64,000 bases of DNA from Bin5 sp022827195 (GCA_965208275.1 OZ242331.1:310001-374000); one strand, 5' to 3'; positions 35,371 to 44,177 are shown, counted from the stretch's first letter. The notes: generated by a model not told the origin, from the sequence alone. A program made the numbers and translations.

Positions 35371-36147
35371 ATGAAGAGTTCGGAGCTGAAAAAGCGCCTG
35401 CACGGCGGCGAAGCCGTCTACGGGACGTGGTGCGTATCGACCGATCCGCTGGTGGCGGGCACGGTCGCGCGCGCCGGTTACGACTGGATGAGCGTCGACA
35501 TGGAGCACTCGCCGCGCAACGACGAGTCGCTGCGCTACATCCTGTGGATGGTGCGGGACACGCCGACGGTGGCGATGGTGCGGGTGAAGGACAACCGGCC
35601 CGACGCGATCAAGCAGGCGCTCGATCACGGCGCCAACGGCGTAGTCGTGCCGCTGATCGAGTCGGTCGAGGACGCGCGGCGGGCGGTCGCGGGCGTCAAG
35701 TATCCGCCCGAGGGTGTGCGCGGCTACGGCCCCTTCATGCCCTCGTTCGGCTGGAACGACCTCGAGTATCACAGCACGGCCAACGAGGAGACGGTCGTAT
35801 ACGTGCAGGTCGAGCACTACCGCGCGGTCGACGTGATCGAGGAGATCGCGGCGTTGCCGGGCATCGACGGCCTCTTCGTCGGTCCCAATGATCTGACGCT
35901 CTCGATGGACATCTTCCGCGCCTGGGAGAGCGAGGAGTTCATCTCCACGATCCAGCGCGTCGTAGCCGCAGGCGACGCCAACGGCATCCCGACCGGCTTT
36001 CCGGTCGACGTGATAAACGGGGCCGAGAACGGCATCGCCTGGGTGAAGGAGTACGCGCCGACCATGCGGCTGCTGGCGATTGGCGCCGACCTGAGCTTTG
36101 TCGCCAGCGGGGCAGCCGCGTCATTGGACCAGATCAAGGGGACGTGA
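35371..36147 (+). CDS. HpcH/HpaI family aldolase
   Basis: 258-residue class II (metal-dependent) aldolase of the HpaI/GarL family, which cleaves 2-keto-3-deoxy acids to pyruvate and an aldehyde. Visible family parts: GYDWMSVDMEHSPRND near residue 35, GANGVVVPLIESVEDARR near 88, KYPPEGVRGYG near 110, Glu in VQVEHYRAVD and Asp in GLFVGPNDLTLSMD as metal ligands. Start after AAAGGAG. Last gene of the plus-strand run. It converges with the amidohydrolase at 36153, with a small GACGG/CCGTC hairpin at the junction. Confidence 0.93.
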   Translation: MKSSELKKRLHGGEAVYGTWCVSTDPLVAGTVARAGYDWMSVDMEHSPRNDESLRYILWMVRDTPTVAMVRVKDNRPDAIKQALDHGANGVVVPLIESVEDARRAVAGVKYPPEGVRGYGPFMPSFGWNDLEYHSTANEETVVYVQVEHYRAVDVIEEIAALPGIDGLFVGPNDLTLSMDIFRAWESEEFISTIQRVVAAGDANGIPTGFPVDVINGAENGIAWVKEYAPTMRLLAIGADLSFVASGAAASLDQIKGT

Positions 36148-36152
36148 GACGG

Positions 36153-37304
36153 CTAACCGTCGATACTGAACAGGCGAGCAAGGTTGCCGCCGAGGATGAG
36201 GTTCTTTTCGGCCTTCGAAAGTGAGTCGCAGTAGAGGCGGATATGGTCGACCGCCTGCTTGTACGTGCACCAGAAGCCGCCGGCGTAGGGCATGTCGGAG
36301 CCCCACATCAGCTTCTCGACGCCCACATCTTCGCATAGTTGTTCGAGCATCTCCTGACCTTCGGTGAAGGGGTATTCGGGCCACTTGGCCTGCATCAGGA
36401 CCTCGGCGTAGAAGTTGGGACGTTTGAGCAGATCGACAACCTCGCCGGGGATGCCGATCTCGTGGATAATGGCGGCGGGCACCAGCCCGTGCGTGATGAC
36501 CGACGGGATGTCGGGGTGGGCCCGCGCCCAGTTGGTCAACTCGATGACCCGTTCCATGAAGCCGGCGATGCGGTCCTGTTTCCGGGCGTCGATGTACCAG
36601 AAGATGGGGATATCGAGGCGGCGTACGAGCTCCCATAAGGGCTCGAAGCTTGCATCGTCGATGCGATCGACGTAGCCCCGCAGCGCGAACAGCTCCACGC
36701 TGAAGTAAAGCCCTTTGCAGCCATACTCAGTGACGGCCTGCTCGAGCCGCTCCAGCTCGGCGGGCCGGCCTCCCTCCGTCTCGCGGATCTGCGCCAGCCC
36801 GATGAAGCGGCCCGGATAGCGGCGCATGGCCTCGGCGTAGTACTCGTTGATGTTGGCGCCGTAAACGTGGTCGCTCTGCAGCACGCCGATGTCGACGCCC
36901 GCGATCTCCATCTCGGCGATCATGCGCTCGGGCGTGGCTTCCAGGTTTTCCAGGTTGGGCGGGTAGAACTGCATGAGGTAGTCGACGCCGTCGACGGTGA
37001 TTTCGGCCTGGCCGTAGCGGCCAAAACGGAAGTTGACGTCGGGCATTTCGTTGATGTCGTCGGAGGGAAAGTCGAGCAGCGGCTCCTTTACGCGGGCGCC
37101 GTCGCTCTTGCGCCAGTAGTCTGTGAAGTCGCGCAGATGATACTGCCAAAGTTTGCGCGCGAGCGCGGCGCTGGCATCGCCGGAACCGGTCGCAAAGCGG
37201 CGGAAGATATGGTAGTGTGCGTCGATGATGAGGGACTTCTCTTCGTCCTCGGGCTCGACGGGGCGCCAGCCTCCGCCGAAGAACTCAATCTTTCTTTCGG
37301 TCAT
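36153..37304 (-). CDS. Amidohydrolase family protein (amidohydrolase-2 type)
   Basis: 383-residue metal-dependent hydrolase/decarboxylase barrel. The first metal motif H-x-H is in IIDAHYHIFRRF near residue 30, and the terminal Asp motif is in LMWGSDMPYAGG near residue 335. Between them, VITHGLVPA holds a ligand His. The family includes decarboxylases such as the ACMSD type, and lactonases. The ATG overlaps the stop of the upstream epimerase gene by 4 bp (37301-37304), so they are translationally coupled. Substrate unknown. Confidence 0.88.
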   Translation of the reverse strand: MTERKIEFFGGGWRPVEPEDEEKSLIIDAHYHIFRRFATGSGDASAALARKLWQYHLRDFTDYWRKSDGARVKEPLLDFPSDDINEMPDVNFRFGRYGQAEITVDGVDYLMQFYPPNLENLEATPERMIAEMEIAGVDIGVLQSDHVYGANINEYYAEAMRRYPGRFIGLAQIRETEGGRPAELERLEQAVTEYGCKGLYFSVELFALRGYVDRIDDASFEPLWELVRRLDIPIFWYIDARKQDRIAGFMERVIELTNWARAHPDIPSVITHGLVPAAIIHEIGIPGEVVDLLKRPNFYAEVLMQAKWPEYPFTEGQEMLEQLCEDVGVEKLMWGSDMPYAGGFWCTYKQAVDHIRLYCDSLSKAEKNLILGGNLARLFSIDG

Positions 37305-38254
37305 TTTTGTTGCTCCAACCAGGTGTGGAAGTCGCTTCGGCGCCAGGTGTATTTGGGCCGGTAGCCCAGCAGTCTGGTCGCCCTTTCATGCGACCAGGCC
37401 GTGGCATGGCCTTCGAGCGGCGCTTTGAGGGGTACGCCGGGATAGTGGCGGGCGATGAGTTCGGCGGTCGGCTCCCTTGAGCAGGTGTCGTCACCGTTGA
37501 TGAGAAAGACCTCGTGGGCGATCGTGTCGTTCTCGACCGCAAGGCGAAACGCCTGTGCCGCGTCGCGCGCGTCGGTGAAGGCCCACAGGATCTTGTGGGG
37601 CGCGGGCGGTCCCGGTGTCGGCCAGTCGCCCTCCGCGTCCTCGACCGTTTTGCGGTAGCGGGCGGTCCACAAATCTTCGACGTCGAACTGCTGTGCCCAG
37701 CCGGAGCTGACCGCCACTTCGGCGCTGGCGCGTTCGAGATACCAGTTGTTGTTGATGCGCAGGCAGATGGTGCGGATGCCGAATCCGTCGCTGTAGCGTT
37801 TGCAGGTCAGCTCGGCCAGCAGCTTGCTGAGCCCGTACTCGTCCTGCGGCTCGCAGGGATGCGCCTCGTCGAGCGGCAGATAGTGGGGTCGGAGCGCGTG
37901 TTTCTGGAAGGAGAAGCCGGTCGCCGCGCCGGACGAGGCGAACACGACCTTGTCGATGCCGGCCTGGAGCGCGGCTTCCAGCACGTTAGCCGTGCCGACA
38001 ACGTTGACGTTGATCAGCTGCGCGGGCGTAGCCCGTCCCGGCCCCGGCACCGCGGCGAGGTGGATGACGGCGTCGTGTCCCCGGCAGGCGTTTCCAAGGC
38101 CGTCGGGGTCCATGATGTCGCCCTGGATGAAGCCTGCGCCTTCGACGCGCGGCGCCGTGCGGCTGTAGCTGGTGACCGAATGGCCGGCCTGGATAAGTTC
38201 TCGCAGGACGTACCCGCCGATAGTGCCGCTGCCACCGGTGATGAGGATTCTCAC
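37301..38254 (-). CDS. NAD-dependent epimerase/dehydratase
   Basis: 317-residue extended SDR. NAD motif GGSGTIGGY at residues 7-15, catalytic Tyr140/Lys144 (DEYGLSK). Starts with GTG 38254 after AAGGGT. Only distantly related to the epimerase pair at 4557 and 6109. Coupled to the amidohydrolase by a 4-bp overlap. Probably acts on a sugar or nucleotide sugar. Confidence 0.9.
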   Translation of the reverse strand: MRILITGGSGTIGGYVLRELIQAGHSVTSYSRTAPRVEGAGFIQGDIMDPDGLGNACRGHDAVIHLAAVPGPGRATPAQLINVNVVGTANVLEAALQAGIDKVVFASSGAATGFSFQKHALRPHYLPLDEAHPCEPQDEYGLSKLLAELTCKRYSDGFGIRTICLRINNNWYLERASAEVAVSSGWAQQFDVEDLWTARYRKTVEDAEGDWPTPGPPAPHKILWAFTDARDAAQAFRLAVENDTIAHEVFLINGDDTCSREPTAELIARHYPGVPLKAPLEGHATAWSHERATRLLGYRPKYTWRRSDFHTWLEQQK

Positions 38255-38355
38255 GATCGATACCCTTCAGGCAAGGCTTCGTTCAAGCAGGATCAATGAA
38301 TCCAGATTCTTTCCAGGCGCGCTAAACCGTACTGAGGCAGTTGCTTAGCTGGCTC

Positions 38356-38910
38356 TTACGGCCCAAATACCTCGTCTACACGCAGCCTGAAACCGTCAAG
38401 CGTCGGCGATGTCAGCGTGTCGCCTTCTCCGAACGTGCCAACGACCTCGTACCCAGTTTCTTCGAGCAGCAGGACTGTGATGGTGCCGGCGTCGGTCCCT
38501 ACGAGCCAGTACTCTTTGACGCCGTGCTGCGCGTATAGCGCACGCTTGTAGCCCTTGTCGCGCTCGGCTGTACCGGGAGAGAGAATCTCGACGACGAGGT
38601 CGGGCGCTCCTTGTACGCCGGCCGCGGTTAGGATATCCAAACGATCATTGGAAACGAACAGCAGGTCGGGCTGCACGACGTCGACATCCGAAAGAACGAC
38701 GTCTGTTGGTGAGAAGTAGACACGTCCCAACCCTCTTGTCTTCACGAAGGCCATTACGTTGTAACCCAATTCAGCCTGCGTTCTCTGGTGCAATTCGTCG
38801 GGGGCGGGGGGCATCAACAGCTCTCCATCCAGGAGTTCATAGCGCTTGTCTTCAGGTGTGGTCACGTAGTCGGCGTAGGTGAGTTTCAGCCTCGGTTTCT
38901 CACCAATCAT
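38356..38910 (-). CDS. Uma2 family (DUF820) restriction-endonuclease-fold protein
   Basis: 184 residues of the Uma2 family, common in Chloroflexota and Cyanobacteria. PD-(D/E)XK nuclease-fold signs: YELLDGELL near residue 24, QPDLLFV (Asp82) and APDLVVEILSPGT (Asp104, Glu108), then KGYKRALYAQHGVKEYWLV. Start ATG 38910 after GGAGAAGG. Members are abundant genomic passengers and their role is unclear. It separates a sugar importer from an epimerase-amidohydrolase pair that may have its own promoter. Confidence 0.92.
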   Translation of the reverse strand: MIGEKPRLKLTYADYVTTPEDKRYELLDGELLMPPAPDELHQRTQAELGYNVMAFVKTRGLGRVYFSPTDVVLSDVDVVQPDLLFVSNDRLDILTAAGVQGAPDLVVEILSPGTAERDKGYKRALYAQHGVKEYWLVGTDAGTITVLLLEETGYEVVGTFGEGDTLTSPTLDGFRLRVDEVFGP

Positions 38911-38954
38911 CTGTCCTTCTCCAATTCGGAATCAACCGTCTGGGAGGTGTTTCA

Positions 38955-38975
38955 GGCATTCGCGGTCTGAATGCC
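38955..38975 (-). terminator. Small hairpin after the sugar-import permease
   Basis: GGCATTC and GAATGCC form a perfect 7-bp stem with a 7-nt loop, 28 nt after the permease stop and before the Uma2 gene. No U-run follows, so termination is only a possibility. Confidence 0.4.
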
Positions 38976-39003
38976 GGCAGGATAGAGCTATCGTTGTCCA
39001 GCG

Positions 39004-39855
39004 TCAACCCTTGACCGCGCCGCCGGTGAGGCCGGCGACCACAAACCGCTGCCCGAGGAAATACAGCAGCACCGCAGGGATCGCCATCAGCAGCGCGCCC
39101 GCGCTGAGCTCGCCCCAGCGGTAGACGTCCAGCTGGATGAAGCTGGCAAGACCGATCGGCATGGTCTGTGCCTTGGCGGTCTCGGTCAGGATGTAGGCGT
39201 AGAAGAACTCGTTCCAGGCCAGCGTGAACGCGAATATGGCCGCCGCGGCGATGCCCGGCGAGGCCAGCGGCAGCACAATGCGCACCCAGGCGCCCACGCG
39301 CGTGCAGCCGTCGATCATAGCGCACTCCTCCAGCTCGACCGGGATGTTTTGGAAGTAGCCGCGCAGCATCCAGACGCCGAAGGGAACCGTGAAGCTGGAG
39401 TAGACCAGGATCAGGCCGAAGCGGCTGTCGACCAGCTTGAACGTCGCCATCATCACGTACAAGGGGATGAACAGCAGAGCCGGGGGCACCAGGTAGGCGA
39501 AGAAGACCGCCATGCCGAGGCGCTGCCGGCCGGGAAACTGCAGCCGCGCCAGCGCGAGGCCGGCAAAAGTCGCGATCACGACCGACAGCAACGTCGCGCC
39601 GAGCGAGATCGTCAGGCTGTTGAGCGTAAGTTTCTCGAAGTGGAGGAAGGGCTGCGTGAAGAGACCCCGGTAGCTAATCAGCGTCGGTTCGTTCGTCCAG
39701 AAGATGGGAATGCGTACCGCCAGGTCTTTAGGATGTTTGAACGAGGCCAGCGTAATCCAATAGGTCGGGAACAGCACGCAGGTGAGGATGAAGATCATCC
39801 AGATCGCGCCGGCGAACACCTTGAGACGGCGCTCCCATTTTAATCCAAGCGTCAT
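39004..39855 (-). CDS. Carbohydrate ABC transporter permease, MalG type
   Basis: 283 residues. EAA loop EECAMIDGCTRVGAWVRIVL near residue 190, C-terminus GLTGGAVKG. Its ATG overlaps the stop of the MalF-type gene by 4 bp, and AAAGGAGACC lies inside that gene as ribosome site. Third gene of the importer 42285-39004. Confidence 0.93.
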   Translation of the reverse strand: MTLGLKWERRLKVFAGAIWMIFILTCVLFPTYWITLASFKHPKDLAVRIPIFWTNEPTLISYRGLFTQPFLHFEKLTLNSLTISLGATLLSVVIATFAGLALARLQFPGRQRLGMAVFFAYLVPPALLFIPLYVMMATFKLVDSRFGLILVYSSFTVPFGVWMLRGYFQNIPVELEECAMIDGCTRVGAWVRIVLPLASPGIAAAAIFAFTLAWNEFFYAYILTETAKAQTMPIGLASFIQLDVYRWGELSAGALLMAIPAVLLYFLGQRFVVAGLTGGAVKG

Positions 39856-40811
39856 GCCTCGGTCTCCTTTCTGGACGAGATAAAATGGTTCAGCAGCAGC
39901 ACGAGACCGACCAGAACGGGAAAGGTCAACACGGCGTAGACCGCGCCCTTGCTCAGATTCTTCGAACCGGCCGCGAACGATTCCATGTAGGCGGCGATCG
40001 GCAGCGTGGTCGTCGCTTCACCCGGTCCGCCTGTCGTCAGCAGCCAGATAACGGTGAACTGGTTGAATGTCCAGATGGTGGAGAGGGTCAGCGCGACCAT
40101 CAGGACGGGAAAGACGCCGGGCAGCGACACAAAGAGAAAGCGATGGATGATTCCGGCGCCATCCACCTTTGCGGCGTCATAAAGGTCGTCGGGGATAGGG
40201 GAGAGGCCGGCCAGTAGGGTGATGGCGAAAAAGGGAAAGCCCTGCCAGACGCCGACGATGATCGCCGAAGGCATCGCGTATTCGGCCTTGGCCAGCCACA
40301 GGATCGGTTTTTCGATCAGATGGGCTTTGACCAGGATGTAGTTGAGCACGTTGGTCGTGTCGTTGAACAGAAAACGCCAGGTGACGACGGCTGTCAGCGG
40401 CGGCAGGGCCCACGGCAGCAGCACGGCCGCCCTCGCCAGCCCGCGACCGGGCCAGTTCTCGTTCAAAACTAGCGCGGTCGCCATGCCGACGCAGACCTTG
40501 ATCGCGACCGAGGCAAGGGTGAAATAGAACGTCCGGCCCAGTGCCGGCCAAAAGTTCCCTTCCGTCAGGACCGCTGCATAGTTTACCAAGCCGACGAAGG
40601 GCATATCGCGCACGCCCAGGAGCTTGGTGTGCAGGCTGATCCAGATGGCATACAGCGTCGGGTAGCCGATCAAGCCGGCAATGGTCGCCAGGGCGGGGAC
40701 CATCAGGGCGATCCCCAGGACCGTTTCTTTGGACAGGTGCAGCCGCGACTTCGGGTCAGCCAGGCCGCGCGAGCTATCGGAACCAGCGCGTCCCGCTGCT
40801 GATTGCGTCAT
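39852..40811 (-). CDS. Sugar ABC transporter permease, MalF type
   Basis: 319 residues from ATG 40811 (MTQSAAGRAGSD). The frame is open further upstream only across the intercistronic hairpin. The EAA loop is YDAAKVDGAGIIHRFLFVSL near residue 215. Partner of the permease at 39004 and the binding protein at 40888. Confidence 0.92.
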   Translation of the reverse strand: MTQSAAGRAGSDSSRGLADPKSRLHLSKETVLGIALMVPALATIAGLIGYPTLYAIWISLHTKLLGVRDMPFVGLVNYAAVLTEGNFWPALGRTFYFTLASVAIKVCVGMATALVLNENWPGRGLARAAVLLPWALPPLTAVVTWRFLFNDTTNVLNYILVKAHLIEKPILWLAKAEYAMPSAIIVGVWQGFPFFAITLLAGLSPIPDDLYDAAKVDGAGIIHRFLFVSLPGVFPVLMVALTLSTIWTFNQFTVIWLLTTGGPGEATTTLPIAAYMESFAAGSKNLSKGAVYAVLTFPVLVGLVLLLNHFISSRKETEA

Positions 40812-40837
40812 GAAAATGTCCCACTCTGTGGAGAGCA

Positions 40838-40869
40838 GCCGGTGGCCGGACATTGGGCCGGCCACCGGC
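40838..40869 (-). promoter_or_regulatory. Intercistronic hairpin, 12-bp perfect stem
   Basis: GCCGGTGGCCGG (40838-40849) and CCGGCCACCGGC (40858-40869) pair perfectly around an 8-nt loop, 18 nt after the binding-protein stop and 27 nt before the permease start. No U-run. Confidence 0.7.
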
Positions 40870-40887
40870 CATGGTTGGCTTGTTGCC

Positions 40888-42285
40888 TCAGGCGCTCAGG
40901 AAATCTTCCCTGGCTTGCGCCACGATATCGTGCGCTTCCTTCATCGCCTCCGCCGCGGAGAGGCCGTCGAGGATGACGCGCGAGCAGGCCCTGCCGGCCC
41001 ACGTGAGCCACATGCTGGTCCACGGCGCCGGCGTGGCCGGCCAGGACTCGTCGCGCATGATTGGCACCACGTTTTCCACCACCTGCCGGTTCCAGCGGTC
41101 CTCGGAGAAGTACGGGTCTTCGTAGGCCCCCATCAGCGCCGGGAAGAGATAGCTCTGGCCCATCTGCATCATCTTGACATAGACGTCGGGCGACCACAGG
41201 TGGCGCAGTACATCCTGCGCCTCATCCGGGAAGTTGGACTCCTTGTTAATGCCGAATGCCTGCCCGGCCTCGGTCTGGGCCTGCGGGCCGATCTCCGGCG
41301 TTCGCTGCGGCCACGGCGCCAGGTATGTCTTGTCGAGCAGGTCCTCGATCGGCGTATCGCCGCGACGTACTGCCGCCAGGATGCTTCCCGGGTTCATTGC
41401 CGTGGCGATCTGACCGGTGAGGTAGCCCTGGTTGTTGCCGCCGCCCTCCCAGTTGACCGCGGCCGGCGGTACGACCTCGTGTACGGTATACAGATCGGTG
41501 TACCACTGCAGCGCCTCGATGTTCTCGGGCGAGTCGATCGTGATGTCGCCCTCCTCGTTGAAGGCGGCGCCGCCGAAGGCCCACATCAGGGGCTGCAGGT
41601 GCATCAGGTCGTCGGACACCCCGTAGGCGAAGCCGAGGCCGTAAAGGTTTTCGTCGGCGTTGGTGTATTCCAGGCCGAAGGCCACCATCTCATCCAGGTC
41701 GGCGAACGGCAGCGTGAAGCCCGCCTCGTTGACCAGGTCCTCGCGAATGTGCATGAACGCAGGCGCGAAGCCGATGTCGAGCATATAGCCGACGCCGTCG
41801 AGCATGAAGTTGCGCTCAGCGGTAGGATGCCAGCCGCCGAGGCCATCTCCCACCTCGTCCCAGACCTCCTGGATCGGAAGCATGCGGCCATCGCGCATGA
41901 AGGTCTGCGTCGCCAGCTGGGGCGAGAAGATGTCGGGCAATGTGCCGCCCTCAGCCGCAGCCGACAGCTTGGCCGCGAACTCCTGGAAGCCGCCGGGGAT
42001 CGCCTGCACGTCGACGGCGAATCCGATGTCTCGGCCGGCGTTCTGGGCTTCTTCGTTGAGGTGCAGGTTGATGTTCGGGTTGAAGAAGCGGGTCGTCCAC
42101 ATGCGCAGGACCATTTGCTCCGCCGGGACTTCAACCGTGACCGTCTGCGGCGCCTCACAGGCAACTGCCAGCAGGCCTGCGCCGGCAACGACGGCGCTGT
42201 TGCGGAGGAACTGGCGCCGGCTCAGGCCCTTCGGCGCGCCGCTCCCACTGTCGTTCACTTCATTGACGGGGACATTCTCAGCCAT
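40888..42285 (-). CDS. Family 1 extracellular solute-binding lipoprotein (Tat)
   Basis: 465 residues. An unusually long N-terminal region precedes the twin-arginine motif (SRRQFLRNS, near residue 23) and the lipobox ends at Cys43. The mature part contains the family-1 pattern around LPDIFSPQLATQTFMRDG. Start ATG 42285 after GGAGAAAG. It follows an isomerase-like gene on the same strand by 83 bp. Sugar ligand likely, identity unknown. Confidence 0.92.
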   Translation of the reverse strand: MAENVPVNEVNDSGSGAPKGLSRRQFLRNSAVVAGAGLLAVACEAPQTVTVEVPAEQMVLRMWTTRFFNPNINLHLNEEAQNAGRDIGFAVDVQAIPGGFQEFAAKLSAAAEGGTLPDIFSPQLATQTFMRDGRMLPIQEVWDEVGDGLGGWHPTAERNFMLDGVGYMLDIGFAPAFMHIREDLVNEAGFTLPFADLDEMVAFGLEYTNADENLYGLGFAYGVSDDLMHLQPLMWAFGGAAFNEEGDITIDSPENIEALQWYTDLYTVHEVVPPAAVNWEGGGNNQGYLTGQIATAMNPGSILAAVRRGDTPIEDLLDKTYLAPWPQRTPEIGPQAQTEAGQAFGINKESNFPDEAQDVLRHLWSPDVYVKMMQMGQSYLFPALMGAYEDPYFSEDRWNRQVVENVVPIMRDESWPATPAPWTSMWLTWAGRACSRVILDGLSAAEAMKEAHDIVAQAREDFLSA

Positions 42286-42368
42286 TCTGCTTTCTCCTTG
42301 CTTTTGTCACTTGAATTACATTTCTGCAAGACTGCGCTGAATGATTTAGCACGCTGTTGGAAATTCTG

Positions 42369-43376
42369 TCATTCACCCTCCTTCGTCTCCTGCCAAAGCT
42401 CGTGAACCGCGGCGACCTCCCACCAGGTCGGGCCGACGGGGTTTTCCAGCAGCATCGGCCTGATAAATTCGGCGGCTTTTTCCAGACCCTCCTTCATTTC
42501 AATGTACTCGCTCTCCATCTCGAGCGTGAGGATGCCGGTATAGCCGATGAAACGAAGCGTCGATATGACCTCGCGCCAGGTCGTCGCGTCGTGACCCCAG
42601 CCGGGGATTGTGAAGGTCCAGGAACGGTGTTGGAACTGCTTGAGATCGGTCGAGTCGAAGTAGCCGCGCAGGCGCAGATTCGGTTCGTGGATCAGCGTGT
42701 CCTTGAGATGGACGGCCTGAATGAGGTCGCTCAACTCGTGGATGGCCTCAAAGGGGTCGATCCCCTGCACCCACATGTGCGAGATGTCGAAGTTGCAGGC
42801 CACGACCGGGCCCAGCTCGTCGCGCAGGCGCCGCAGCTTTACCGGGTTGTGGACCATGTCGTTGATCTGCATCTCGAAGCAGATGGTTACGCCGTGGTCG
42901 GCCGCGATCTTGCCGTGCTCGCGCCAGAAGGGAAGCAGTCGCTCTTCCCACTGCCATTCGAGAGCGTCCCGCAGGAAGGGCAGGTCGGTATTCACGATCC
43001 ATGCCGGATGGCTGTCGCCTTCGGCGCCCTCCGGCAGACCGGCCACGAGCGCGAGACGCGTGCAGCCGATCTTTTCCATGAACTTGCAGGTCTGGCGAAA
43101 CTCGCGCGAATACTCCTCGGCGATGCGTTTGTCGGGCACGAGCGGCGTGCCGTGGCCCGCGAAGGAGTAGATTTCGAGGCCGCGGGAGGCGAACGCGTCC
43201 AGCCAGCGGTCCAGCTCGCCCTGGTCTGCCAGCAGCTTGTCGACGTTGCAGTACTTCTTGGCGCCGGGCCCGATCGCGGCCACTTCCATGGCCACGACCT
43301 CCTGTTCCTGGCAGAACTGCAGACCGTCTTCGAAGTCCAACATGCTGATGAAGAAGGTATTCATGCCGAGTTTCAT
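42369..43376 (-). CDS. Sugar phosphate isomerase/epimerase-like TIM barrel
   Basis: 335 residues from ATG 43376 (MKLGMNTFFISMLDFEDG) with AAAGG upstream. Metal-site candidates: Glu in ICFEMQINDMVH, Asp and His in CNFDISHMWVQG, His in AVHLKDT and Glu in LTLEMESEY. Clearly related to the barrel at 45010, which shares the order of these motifs and the W-Q-W-E/D-E-R-L stretch in the middle. A consensus promoter lies 150 bp upstream, so this gene heads the importer operon. Confidence 0.88.
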   Translation of the reverse strand: MKLGMNTFFISMLDFEDGLQFCQEQEVVAMEVAAIGPGAKKYCNVDKLLADQGELDRWLDAFASRGLEIYSFAGHGTPLVPDKRIAEEYSREFRQTCKFMEKIGCTRLALVAGLPEGAEGDSHPAWIVNTDLPFLRDALEWQWEERLLPFWREHGKIAADHGVTICFEMQINDMVHNPVKLRRLRDELGPVVACNFDISHMWVQGIDPFEAIHELSDLIQAVHLKDTLIHEPNLRLRGYFDSTDLKQFQHRSWTFTIPGWGHDATTWREVISTLRFIGYTGILTLEMESEYIEMKEGLEKAAEFIRPMLLENPVGPTWWEVAAVHELWQETKEGE

Positions 43377-43525
43377 TCTGGCTGCCTTTCGCGTAGTGAG
43401 GTGGGCTCGGGCGGATTCAGGCCGTTCGCAGCCGCTGAGATTGTCTTGGACCCTCGCGACTTCCGCTGGCTCGCGTTTGCTCGACAGGCGCAATCTTGGG
43501 GAGAGAACCTTCTCTATGGGAGCGC

Positions 43526-43554
43526 ATTATAGAGAAGTCCGCCAAAGGTGTCAA
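43526..43554 (-). promoter_or_regulatory. Consensus sigma-70-type promoter, minus strand
   Basis: TTGACA (43554-43549), 17-bp spacer, TATAAT (43531-43526), perfect in both hexamers and spacing. It drives the isomerase gene at 43376 and probably the importer genes behind it. Confidence 0.85.
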
Positions 43555-43648
43555 TCGTTGGTTGCGTTCCGGAAGCATCCCGCAATGGGGGTACAAATCC
43601 CTCTATCTCGGCCTACAACGGCGTCCTGGCCTGTCCCTCCAGTTCCTG

Positions 43649-43823
43649 CCACTGACCCCTGGCCACTGACCACTGACCACTAGCCACTGGCCACTGACCC
43701 CTGGCCACTGACCCCTGGCCACTGACCCCTGACCACTGACCCCTGACCACTGACCCCTGACCACTGACCACTGACCCCTGGCCACTGACCACTAGCCACT
43801 GGCCACTGACCCCTGACCACCGG
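43649..43823. repeat. Heptamer array of 25 units (CCACTGA/CCCCTGR family)
   Basis: Twenty-five consecutive 7-bp units alternating among CCACTGA, CCCCTGG, CCCCTGA, CCACTAG, CCACTGG and a last CCACCGG. The leader CCCTCCAGTTCCTG (43635-43648) is identical to that of the array at 5497. The last two units plus CCTCTGCGG match 918-939 except for one base. There are no spacers, so it is not a CRISPR array. Confidence 0.95.
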
Positions 43824-43949
43824 CCTCTGCGGCGTAATCCGTTCCCGCCATCCCCTGCAAGAGACTCCGAAACGTGCTATACTGCAAGTTTGAGCCCGAA
43901 CACACCCAGGCTGGACCCGAACGCGCCGCTTCCCACAACTGCCCGCCCT

Positions 43950-44003
43950 CCATGCCCAGGCCGCCCACCATGCCCGGACCGCCAACCATGCCCAGACCGC
44001 CAA
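43950..44003. repeat. 18-bp tandem repeat, three units
   Basis: Three 18-bp units beginning CCATGCCC at 43950, 43968 and 43986, with a partial fourth. Being a multiple of three, they would encode a Met-Pro-Arg-Pro-Pro-Thr repeat on the plus strand or Gly-Gly-rich text on the minus strand, if translated. Confidence 0.75.
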
Positions 44004-44177
44004 CCATGTCGACCTGCTCCGAACCGAACGTCCGAATCCTGCCCCAGGCGAACTTCGCTCCGGGCTCTGCCGGTAACGACTCGAAATGCACAGAACTGCC
44101 GTCCGCCGCGCCGCCCACCCACAGTGTAATGACACCCGCCATGCCGCCCATGCCGGAGTCGCCGGCACGCGGCCCGG

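Noticed and set aside
36148..36161. Bidirectional terminator between convergent genes
   Set aside because: The stem is only 5 bp with no T-run; too weak to list as a terminator.
43649..43823. CRISPR-like array
   Set aside because: Units are contiguous 7-mers with no spacers, and no cas gene is present.
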